Source: an uncultured Eubacteriales bacterium (GTDB lineage Bacteria > Bacillota > Clostridia > Christensenellales > QALW01). From it: 38,543 nt of DNA. The notes below the pieces were generated by a model. The model was not told the DNA's origin and did no database searches. It saw only the letters and a program-made list of their open reading frames with translations. A program made the translations under genes and the position numbers. Shown one piece after another: positions 8,942-15,978 of this stretch (position 1 is its first letter; each line of letters opens with the position of its first letter). Location: the NCBI GenBank assembly GCA_900547955.1, contig URIR01000017.1:1-38543 (forward strand). The letters are read 5' to 3'.

Positions 8942-10333
8942 CTATTTCATAAGCCTTTTGACTAAACCCAGCTTTTTAAAATCATATGGCGGGAAAGCCG
9001 CCTCGGTTTTAAACCGCACGCTTCGTTTAAGCACGCTTCTGGCATATGAAAAGGCTTCATAGGAATATCTTCCGTGATATCTTCCCATGCCCGAGGCTCC
9101 AACTCCCCCAAAAGGAAGCCTTGGATTTAAAATATGGCTGATTGTATCGTTGACGGCAGCTCCTCCCGAAGGAATGCTCAGAAGCATACGCCGTACAAAG
9201 GCCTTGTCATTGCTGAATATATAAAGTGCCAGGGGCTTAGGCCGAGAATTGATAAAATCAGTAATTTCTTTTTCATTCTCATATTCCAAAACAGGCAAAA
9301 TAGGTCCGAACAGCTCTTCCCGCATACAGGCCGCGTCAGAATCGGGGCATAAAATGGCAGGTTCCACATAACGCGCGTTTAAATCCGTTTCGCCGCCCGC
9401 TATTATATATTTCCTGTCAACATTAAGTATTTCGGCAAGACGGCGGGTATGCTCGTGCGACACTATACGCCCGTACTGCGGATTATTTTTTATGTCATAT
9501 CCATAAAATTCCGTTATCGAACGCTTTAACGCCTCCAAAAACTCTGTTTTTTCAGACTTATGCGCCAGCACATAGTCGGGAGCCACGCACGTCTGGCCTG
9601 CATTAAGCAATTTGCCCCAAATTATTCTCCGCGCCGCCGTTCTTATATCAGAATTCTTATGGAGGATAACCGGGCTTTTGCCCCCTAATTCAAGCGTAAC
9701 AGGAATAAGCCTGCGCGCCGCAGCTTCATATACTATCTTACCCACCCGTTCGCTGCCTGTAAAAAATATATAATCAAAGCCCGCCTTCAGCAGAACGGTA
9801 TTATTTTCCCTTCCACCGTCCACAGAGCATATATATTCAAAAGGAAACAATTCCTTAATTAATTCACCCACAACTTCAGAAACTGCCGGAGTGAATTCAG
9901 ACGAACTTATAACAGCACAATTGCCGGCGGCTATAGCTCCTATTAACGGCTCCATAATGAGCTGAAACGGATAGTTATAAGGTCCTATTATATAAACGCT
10001 TCCGTAAGGCTCCCTTATAATTCTGCTTTTTGAATAAAAAAGCGTTATAGGCGCACGGCAGCGTACCGGCCTGTCCCATTTCCTCAATTTTTTTATAGCG
10101 CAGCTTATGCTGGAAAGCACAAAGCCTATTTCGGTAGCATATCCTTCAAAAGCGCATTTGCCCAAATCGCTGTTCAGCGCATCCAGCAATTTATTCTCAT
10201 ATTTCACAATTCCAGCATGCAGCCTCCTAAGCTGCTCAAGCCGGAAGGAAAGATCACGCGTACACCCTGACTCAAAATATTTCTTCTGTCTCTCTACAAT
10301 TTCCTCCGCCTGAATCTGCGTCAAAATCCGCAC
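8942..10333 (-). CDS. Aldehyde dehydrogenase, class 3-like
   Basis: The 463-residue enzyme should oxidise aldehydes to acids with NAD(P)+. Visible motifs are the Rossmann segment FTGSERVGK (191-199), catalytic Glu215 in ELGGKSPVI, catalytic Cys249 in NAGQTC, and the C-terminal PFGGVGASGMGRYHG. Length and these motifs fit the ALDH3/coniferyl-aldehyde/fatty-aldehyde group. The start is GTG at 10333, eight bases after AAAGGAGA. The 3' end is close to the DMT promoter. Substrate cannot be read from sequence. Confidence 0.92.
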   Translation of the reverse strand: MRILTQIQAEEIVERQKKYFESGCTRDLSFRLEQLRRLHAGIVKYENKLLDALNSDLGKCAFEGYATEIGFVLSSISCAIKKLRKWDRPVRCRAPITLFYSKSRIIREPYGSVYIIGPYNYPFQLIMEPLIGAIAAGNCAVISSSEFTPAVSEVVGELIKELFPFEYICSVDGGRENNTVLLKAGFDYIFFTGSERVGKIVYEAAARRLIPVTLELGGKSPVILHKNSDIRTAARRIIWGKLLNAGQTCVAPDYVLAHKSEKTEFLEALKRSITEFYGYDIKNNPQYGRIVSHEHTRRLAEILNVDRKYIIAGGETDLNARYVEPAILCPDSDAACMREELFGPILPVLEYENEKEITDFINSRPKPLALYIFSNDKAFVRRMLLSIPSGGAAVNDTISHILNPRLPFGGVGASGMGRYHGRYSYEAFSYARSVLKRSVRFKTEAAFPPYDFKKLGLVKRLMK

Positions 10334-10511
10334 AATATCAGTCTCCTTTCAAATAGTCACGCCCCCAGGCACAAAGTATACGCCGTTCTAAAATCAGCCG
10401 CGATGCAGCATTTGCCTGGAAATAGCTGCGGTCATTCCCGTTCCTTAGCAAAATATGAGCGTCCGCGCTCCCATTCATATCGCGCGCAGCCAAAATACTG
10501 CTGCAACTTTT

Positions 10512-10540
10512 AATATAGCATTTATAATCAAATTTTTCAA
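10512..10540 (-). promoter_or_regulatory. Sigma-A promoter of the aldehyde dehydrogenase gene
   Basis: On the minus strand TTGAAA (10540-10535) and TATATT (10517-10512) are spaced 17 bases. The 5' untranslated region would be about 170 bases. The rest of the 10334-10668 gap shows no gene or strong hairpin. Confidence 0.6.
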
Positions 10541-10668
10541 GCTGTATTTATTATGGCTCTTACTGGCAGATGCCCTCAGCAGCCTTGCTTCACCGAAATA
10601 ACGCATGAACAGAAGCGCCGCAGCATTAATACACACTTACGCCTTCTTTACAAACGAAATTAAATAAC

Positions 10669-10920
10669 TCATCCCTTTAAAAAAAGCCCTTTTCTCTCAT
10701 ATTGCTGCGATTCATAAGCAAGCAGTCTATAGCCCGTCGGCTCAAGCGCCGCTTCAATCTCCTCTCGCAGAATATCCTGCTCGCTCAAAATAACCGTTTC
10801 CCCCTTTGTATGTGAAGAGCTGACTTTTTTAAGCTTAAACGCCCGCCGTAGTGTGTCATTTACATGACTTTCACACATGGAGCAAGTCATGCCGTCTATC
10901 CGCAAAATAATTCTTCTCAT
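10669..10920 (-). CDS. Small HMA (heavy-metal-associated) domain protein
   Basis: The protein is 83 residues. The N-terminus gives the HMA signature GMTCSMCESHV with Cys13 and Cys16, the pair that binds Cu(I) or another soft metal in copper chaperones and P1B-ATPases. The predicted fold of about 70 residues is followed by a short basic tail. The second half is poorly conserved compared with CopZ. No copper ATPase is adjacent. GGAAGGGG lies seven bases before the ATG. A metal chaperone role is inferred from the motif. Confidence 0.8.
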   Translation of the reverse strand: MRRIILRIDGMTCSMCESHVNDTLRRAFKLKKVSSSHTKGETVILSEQDILREEIEAALEPTGYRLLAYESQQYERKGLFLKG

Positions 10921-10939
10921 ATTTTATTCCCCTTCCAAT

Positions 10940-10959
10940 TAGTTAGTTTATACTAACTA
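10940..10959. promoter_or_regulatory. Perfect 8-bp inverted repeat upstream of the HMA gene
   Basis: TAGTTAGT and ACTAACTA flank a 4-base centre, lying between the promoter and ribosome site of the HMA gene. It resembles DtxR-type operators, which carry TTAG and CTAA half-sites, so the DtxR-family protein at 2793 is a candidate binder. It could also fold as a small RNA hairpin. A second hairpin, GCCGCC with GGCGGC (10975-10995), lies in the same leader. Confidence 0.55.
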
Positions 10960-11006
10960 CAGCCTTAAATTTCTGCCGCCTGCTTGCGCGGCGGCCTTAC
11001 AATTTT

Positions 11007-11035
11007 ATTCTATCAAATTTTTTTATATAATTCAA
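11007..11035 (-). promoter_or_regulatory. Sigma-A promoter of the HMA gene
   Basis: On the minus strand TTGAAT (11035-11030) and TAGAAT (11012-11007) are spaced 17 bases. This gives a leader of about 80 bases that includes both inverted repeats described for this gene. Confidence 0.65.
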
Positions 11036-11214
11036 GCACATTTTATTTAATTCAGCGCAAATAATAAGCTAAAATAAAAACCTTGCCAAAGGCGTCCGCT
11101 TTTAGTAAACTATATTGGTAAACTAACAGATACCGGCGGCTTAACCAAGCGTCCGGCAGTTACACCGATAAACAGTACTTTAAAAAAGGCCGGCAGACGG
11201 CAGGGAGGACAAAA

Positions 11215-11805
11215 ATGGACGGTAATATAAACAAGCTTCTTGATTTCCTTATTCAGTGCGATAAAATGAAAAACATACAGCGCAGAACCCTTATCGCGGA
11301 CGGCTCGCGCTGTGAAACAGACGCTGAGCATTCCTGGCATCTGGCCTTAATGGCCGTCGCTCTTTCTGATTATGCGCCGCCCAAAACAAATATAGACCAC
11401 GCAGTAAGGCTGGCTCTGGCACATGATTTAGTGGAAATATATGCCGGAGACACCTTCTGCTATGATGTTCAGGCCAACGAGGATAAAACCGAGCGCGAGG
11501 AAAAAGCTGCTGAAAAGCTTTTCAAGCTGCTTCCAAAGACCAAGGGCGAAGAGCTGCGCGCATACTGGGATGAATTCGAAGCATGCTTGACTCCCGCAGC
11601 GCAATATGTCAACGCCTTAGACAGGCTTCAGCCCTTCATAAACAACTGTCTCACCAACGGACACACATGGCAGGAAGGAAACGTGCGTTTGTCTCAGGTT
11701 CTCCAGCGAATGCGTCCCGTTCAATTATATTTGCCGGCCTTTTGGCCTTTTGTTGAAGAAAAGCTTGAATGGGCAAAAGCAAATAAGCTGTTGTCGGAGG
11801 ATTAA
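11215..11805 (+). CDS. HD-domain phosphohydrolase (YfbR / HD_3 type, probable 5'-deoxynucleotidase)
   Basis: The 196-residue protein carries the HD metal-binding signature: His39 in EHSWH, His70-Asp71 in AHDLVEIYAGD, and a later Asp in NALDRLQP. This pattern fits the YfbR-like group, which dephosphorylates deoxynucleoside monophosphates in nucleotide salvage. GGGAGGA lies six bases upstream of the ATG. An intrinsic terminator at 11865 ends the unit, so it is probably transcribed alone. The precise substrate is inferred from the family. Confidence 0.85.
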   Translation: MDGNINKLLDFLIQCDKMKNIQRRTLIADGSRCETDAEHSWHLALMAVALSDYAPPKTNIDHAVRLALAHDLVEIYAGDTFCYDVQANEDKTEREEKAAEKLFKLLPKTKGEELRAYWDEFEACLTPAAQYVNALDRLQPFINNCLTNGHTWQEGNVRLSQVLQRMRPVQLYLPAFWPFVEEKLEWAKANKLLSED

Positions 11806-11864
11806 CCAACACAGTTAAGGCGTTTAAACGTCTCAGTTATTAAATAAAACCAATATTAAATTAT

Positions 11865-11892
11865 AAAAGCGCTGGTGCGCTTTTTATTTTTT
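11865..11892 (+). terminator. Intrinsic terminator of the HD gene
   Basis: AAAAGCGC pairs with GCGCTTTT around a TGGT loop and is followed by a T-rich tract. Confidence 0.85.
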
Positions 11893-11944
11893 TCAATCTG
11901 TTTACCTTTATTTTTATTAATTTCAATATTTTAGTAAAAAATGC

Positions 11945-11973
11945 TTGCGTAAAATTGGCTTTTAATATATAAT
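11945..11973 (+). promoter_or_regulatory. Sigma-A promoter of the Spo0A-C-like gene
   Basis: TTGCGT (11945-11950) and TATAAT (11968-11973) are spaced 17 bases. The -10 is perfect and the -35 is weak. Confidence 0.6.
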
Positions 11974-12008
11974 TAGCTTATCAAATGGAAATATTAAGGA
12001 GGATTATC

Positions 12009-12395
12009 ATGAAAACTATTACCGACATAGCCCAAAACCACGATTTGGATGCAAAAATAAGCCGTCTGCTGATTAACCTCGGCATAACGGCTCGTCTAAA
12101 GGGGTATGGTTATTTAATTACAGGAATTAAAATGGCGATAATGGAGCCTGAAAGAATATCCAGCATAACAAAGGAGCTGTATCCTGAAATTGCTCAAAAG
12201 CACCGGACAAGCCCTGATAAGGTGGAAAGGGGCATCCGCCACGCAGTCCAAAGCTCTTTGATTCAGGGCAGAGTAACTGAATTGAATAAGCTTTTAGAAT
12301 GCCAGGCTTATAAGGAAGGGGAGCGCATAACCAACAGCCAGTTTATAGCCCTTTCCGCAGACGGCTTACGATATAAGCTATTGGATAAAGAATAA
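12009..12395 (+). CDS. Stand-alone Spo0A C-terminal DNA-binding domain protein
   Basis: The 128-residue protein aligns along its length with the sigma-A-contacting DNA-binding domain of Spo0A. It shares LKGYGYL, ISSITKELYPEIAQKH, the recognition block KVERGIRHAVQSS (compare RVERAIRHAIE in B. subtilis) and TNSQFIALSADGLR. The receiver domain with its phosphorylated Asp is absent. There is no room for one upstream, because a clear promoter and AAGGAGGA site precede the ATG. It could bind 0A-like boxes constitutively or compete with full Spo0A. An in-frame ATG at 11985 lies before the ribosome site and is rejected. Confidence 0.85.
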   Translation: MKTITDIAQNHDLDAKISRLLINLGITARLKGYGYLITGIKMAIMEPERISSITKELYPEIAQKHRTSPDKVERGIRHAVQSSLIQGRVTELNKLLECQAYKEGERITNSQFIALSADGLRYKLLDKE

Positions 12396-12535
12396 ACCAG
12401 CAGCGCTAAAGGCGCCCAAGGGGGCGGCGGCGTTCACGGCAAGGCCGTGCGGCCGGGCTTACTGCCCGGCCCGGGCAGGCCCTGCGGGCCTGCCAACGCC
12501 ACCGCCCCCTTGGGCGCCTTTAACGCTGCTGGTTT
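12394..12535. repeat. GC-rich multi-hairpin element B (41-bp outer stem, three inner hairpins)
   Basis: Arms 12394-12434 and 12495-12535 pair at 39 of 41 positions. Both exceptions are C-A on the plus strand, that is G-T wobbles on the minus strand. Inside are CACGGC/GCCGTG (12435-12449), GGCCGGGC/GCCCGGCC (12451-12471) and GGCAGGCCC/GGGCCTGCC (12474-12494), leaving almost no unpaired bases. It sits between convergent genes and overlaps the stop codon of the Spo0A-C-like gene. Confidence 0.9.
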
Positions 12536-12601
12536 TAAATATAACGGGTATCATACTTAATCTGCAAATATGCGCATTAGCGCATTTATTGGCGGTAGTC
12601 G

Positions 12602-13816
12602 TCAATTTGCCGGCCGCACATCCATCACGCACGCCATAACCGGCCCTTCCGAATAATTAAAAGGGCCAAAATGCGAACAGCCCATAAATCCTTTATCCAG
12701 TATCTCAAATATATTGCCGCTAAGCATTAATTCGGGCAGCCGGCCTACCAGACGCCCATCTTCATATAAAAACGCGAGCTGTACCGGCATACCCACGTCT
12801 CCGCTGCCCGTCATATCTCCGCCCGAGCTCATGCAAACAAATATTCCCCGTCCTTTAAACGCCTCCGAAATATTTGCCGAGGTATCCTTAATAGTCAATC
12901 CCCCGGCTCCCGCATATGGAGTCCCGTCAAATGCCGCCGCCGCAGAGCCTGAAAGAGGCAGACCAAACTGCTTCGCCGTCCGCTTGCTGGTAAGCAGGCC
13001 CGAAAGCACTCCGTTTTTAACCAGATAGAATTGGTCGTTCTGCTTAACCGTTCCCTCAGCGTCAAAAAAGCAGGTGTTCGGTCTGTCCATGCTGTCCAGG
13101 AGTACGTTCATTTTTTCGTTAAATATCCTTTTATTCAGCTTTCCATTTAATAACCCCGCTCCGGCCGAATACCTTTGCGCCATAAAATCCTTCAAAAGCA
13201 ATTCTATCAGGCTCAAATCCAAAATAACCGGAAGCTGCCCCGCCGGAAGCTCTACCCGTCTCGCATATGCTACTGTCCACTTTATTATATCCTCAAATAT
13301 CCCGTCCCCGTCATATTTATCAGTCAGGCAATTATACGAGCCGTCCATTATATTAAAAGAATCCTTATCCTTTAATACAATACTTAAATTCAGCGAGCCG
13401 CCTCTATAACTCATCCTTGCTCCCGCGCTATTTGTATAATACCTGCGGCTCTCTCTTAAATTAACCCGGTTGCTTAAAATAAAGCCGGGAATTTTCTCCT
13501 TAAGGCGGAAAAGCAAATCCTTTATTTCAGGAAGAAGCCTGACCGCGGGAATTATCTCCCTGAAAGAATCCTCCTCCCGCACCCCTCCAAACAACATGCA
13601 GGGATAGGGTATTTCTAATGAGAGCGCATTCCGCGCGCGCTTATGCAGCTCGTTCATATTATATTTGCCCATCTGACCAGCCACGCCTATACGCCCAGAA
13701 TCATATACGCGAACTGTCGCCTGCTCCCGGCTGCCCTTAAATAAGGCTTCAGCGCGTGAATTGGCTATGCTTACGCTGTATAGCTGAGAATAAGCCTCAA
13801 TGCTTTCGTATTCCAT
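12602..13816 (-). CDS. TldE/PmbA-like subunit of a TldD/TldE protease
   Basis: The 404-residue protein is the non-catalytic partner in TldD/TldE heterodimers, which degrade unfolded peptides and process some ribosomal peptides. It belongs to the TldD/PmbA fold but lacks the HExxxH metal site. The C-terminal block has SSGGDMTGSGDVGMPVQ, ELMLSGNIFEILDKG and a final Asn/Pro-rich end, typical of PmbA. It starts 10 bases after the tldD stop with its own AGGAGG site, so the two are translated together. It is somewhat shorter than E. coli TldE (about 450 residues). Confidence 0.88.
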   Translation of the reverse strand: MEYESIEAYSQLYSVSIANSRAEALFKGSREQATVRVYDSGRIGVAGQMGKYNMNELHKRARNALSLEIPYPCMLFGGVREEDSFREIIPAVRLLPEIKDLLFRLKEKIPGFILSNRVNLRESRRYYTNSAGARMSYRGGSLNLSIVLKDKDSFNIMDGSYNCLTDKYDGDGIFEDIIKWTVAYARRVELPAGQLPVILDLSLIELLLKDFMAQRYSAGAGLLNGKLNKRIFNEKMNVLLDSMDRPNTCFFDAEGTVKQNDQFYLVKNGVLSGLLTSKRTAKQFGLPLSGSAAAAFDGTPYAGAGGLTIKDTSANISEAFKGRGIFVCMSSGGDMTGSGDVGMPVQLAFLYEDGRLVGRLPELMLSGNIFEILDKGFMGCSHFGPFNYSEGPVMACVMDVRPAN

Positions 13817-13826
13817 AAAAGCCCTC

Positions 13827-15167
13827 CTACTGCACGCGCATAGCCGAAACGCTTACATACGGCCCGCCCATGCCCACGCTGAGCGGATACTGCTCCATCT
13901 TGCCGCATCCGCCCGTCACAAAAGCGTGTATCTCGCATTTATCCGAGAGCCCGTTTATAAGCCCTAATGTCTCAAATACGCTGCCTGTTATCACCGCTAT
14001 CTTTACCGGTTTACCTATCCTGCCGTCAATTATCTCATAGCATAAGCCTGGCGCTAGCGTAAAGGTACTCATGCCGCTGCCGTGGCGCACGCTCTTTATA
14101 AAATAGCCTCGCTTAACCGCTCCGAAAAGCTTTTCAAGCGGCAGTTCTCCCTCCTGAATGACCGTAGTAGTCATGCGCACAATAGGCTCGAACCAAGCAG
14201 ATACCGCGCGGGCGTTGCCCGTAGCGCTTTCATTAAGCTCACACGCCGTGCGCACGCTGTGCAGACGCCCAGTCAAAACACCATCCCTTATAAGATAGGT
14301 TTTGGAAGCGGCGCTGCCCTCGTCGTCATAAGGAGTATAGCCGCTGCCCTCTATAAGTCCGGAATCATATATGGACAAATTCTCAGGTCCCACCCGTTTG
14401 CCCAGCGCCCATTCCCTTTTGAGAGTCTCATCTCCTATCATAAAATCCGCCTCTGATTTATGGCCAAAGGATTCATGCGCAAAAACCCCAGCCGCAATAG
14501 GAGAAAGCACGACCGGAAAACTGCCCGGCTGAACAGGGACGGCGTTAATAAGGAAATTTTCGCATTCGTCAATAAACTCCTTTATATCTACCTGACTAAC
14601 CTTTTGCTTCAGCTCCATAAAGCTGACCGCCGCCCTGGAAAACTGCTCTTCAAAGCTCTCCCCATTAAAGCCCAGTCCCAAATTGCAGGCAATACCCGCC
14701 GTTTGAAAATCATGCTCAAGCTCGGCGCCCTTGCTTGAATAAAAGGAATGCAGCGTATACTTATCCAAATAGCAGGCAGTCAGGCTTTTTTGATAACGGC
14801 CTTGAAAAAGAGAGGACTGCGCATACAGAAATTCCCGTTTATCCTGAATGCTTATATCCTTTACGCGCCTGTCGGAAAATTTCAGCTTTTTATCCCTATT
14901 AATCTGAAACCGCTTCACAATTTCATTTGCTTCTATATCGCAGTCAGGACGGCCCATTAAATAAAGCGCGTCCAGCTCCGACTGGATATCCTCCAGCCTG
15001 CTTGTAGAAGCATAATACCATATTTGCCCGTCAAACACGCGGATAAACGCCCTCTGAAGACTTGCCTCCCGGCAATCCTCCAGGCGGCCGTCCCTGTAAG
15101 AGATAAACGTATTATATCTATCCTCTATGCGCACATCCGCATAAAAGCCCGGTTTAAATTTATACAT
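13827..15167 (-). CDS. tldD: TldD-type metalloprotease, catalytic subunit
   Basis: The 446-residue protein has the TldD zinc motif HESFGHKSEAD, with His231, Glu232 and His236. The C-terminal Cys421 in VTGGCGK corresponds to the third metal ligand of E. coli TldD. Substrates enter as unfolded peptides between the two subunits. GGAGGAG precedes the ATG. It follows mscL by 30 bases on the same strand and precedes tldE by 10, which suggests one mscL-tldD-tldE transcript. No ribosomal-peptide precursor is visible nearby, so general peptide turnover is the simplest role. Confidence 0.92.
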   Translation of the reverse strand: MYKFKPGFYADVRIEDRYNTFISYRDGRLEDCREASLQRAFIRVFDGQIWYYASTSRLEDIQSELDALYLMGRPDCDIEANEIVKRFQINRDKKLKFSDRRVKDISIQDKREFLYAQSSLFQGRYQKSLTACYLDKYTLHSFYSSKGAELEHDFQTAGIACNLGLGFNGESFEEQFSRAAVSFMELKQKVSQVDIKEFIDECENFLINAVPVQPGSFPVVLSPIAAGVFAHESFGHKSEADFMIGDETLKREWALGKRVGPENLSIYDSGLIEGSGYTPYDDEGSAASKTYLIRDGVLTGRLHSVRTACELNESATGNARAVSAWFEPIVRMTTTVIQEGELPLEKLFGAVKRGYFIKSVRHGSGMSTFTLAPGLCYEIIDGRIGKPVKIAVITGSVFETLGLINGLSDKCEIHAFVTGGCGKMEQYPLSVGMGGPYVSVSAMRVQ

Positions 15168-15197
15168 AGCTCCTCCGTATGCTTTTAACCTCAGCTA

Positions 15198-15704
15198 TTA
15201 CTGACGCTCAAGCAAAGCGCGTATGCTTTTCAGGGTTGCCAGCATCTCCTCGCGGCGGGCTTCCTCCTTAGCCTGAGCCTCCTCAAGCAGCCTTGCCTTT
15301 TCCGCCTCCTGAGCCTCCTTAGCGGCTTTTTCCGCAGCGGCGGCCTCCTCAGCGGCCCGCCGTTTCTTTTCCGAATATCTTTCGCTTACCTTTCTCAGAG
15401 CGCTTATAGCACAGAATATGCTCAAAGCTATAATAAGGAAATCCAGCACATTTTGAATAAAGCTCCCGTAAGCTATGCTTATGCCCGGCTCGCTCTCGGT
15501 AGGAGCAGATATAACCCACGTCAGCTCAGAAAAGCTGATATTTCCTATAAGCAGCCCCAGCGCAGGCATTATAATGTCGTTTACAAGAGATGTAACTATC
15601 TTCCCGAACGCGCCGCCTATAATTACGCCCACGGCCATATCCACCACGTTGCCCTTCATGGCGAATTCCTTAAATGATTTAAAAAAGCCCTTTTTTTCGC
15701 TCAT
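15198..15704 (-). CDS. mscL: Large-conductance mechanosensitive channel MscL
   Basis: The 168-residue membrane protein opens under membrane tension to release solutes in osmotic downshock. The N-terminal amphipathic helix (FFKSFKEFAMKGNVVDMAVG) leads into pore helix TM1 (VGVIIGGAFGKIVTSLVNDII). TM2 is FIQNVLDFLIIALSIFCAISAL. The last 65 residues are a long Ala/Glu/Lys/Arg coiled coil, about 30 residues longer than E. coli MscL, which may lengthen the cytoplasmic helical bundle. The ATG at 15704 follows AAAGGGG by about 10 bases; an earlier in-frame ATG has no such site. Confidence 0.95.
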   Translation of the reverse strand: MSEKKGFFKSFKEFAMKGNVVDMAVGVIIGGAFGKIVTSLVNDIIMPALGLLIGNISFSELTWVISAPTESEPGISIAYGSFIQNVLDFLIIALSIFCAISALRKVSERYSEKKRRAAEEAAAAEKAAKEAQEAEKARLLEEAQAKEEARREEMLATLKSIRALLERQ

Positions 15705-15978
15705 ATTAATATATCCCCTTTCTTTTTTCGGCATATGCCCGTACATTATATTAACGTCCGCGCTTCATTTTTGCAAGACTTTTTTCTTATCGGACGCAGC
15801 CCATCCGGCGTTCAAAAATAAACGCGTCCCTTTCCCCGGAAATCTGCCCTGCGGTCTTTTGCCCTTTAAAAGGCCGTTTTCTCTAAAATATAATTAAAAC
15901 GTAATATATTTTTAACTGCCTGTCGGCGCTCTTAATGATAAAATACGAATTAAATAAGGCTGTTTAAGGAGTATTTAT

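Noticed and set aside
12602..15167. Ribosomal-peptide (RiPP) biosynthesis cluster around tldD/tldE
   Set aside because: No precursor peptide, cyclodehydratase or exporter is nearby; mscL is the only same-strand neighbour.
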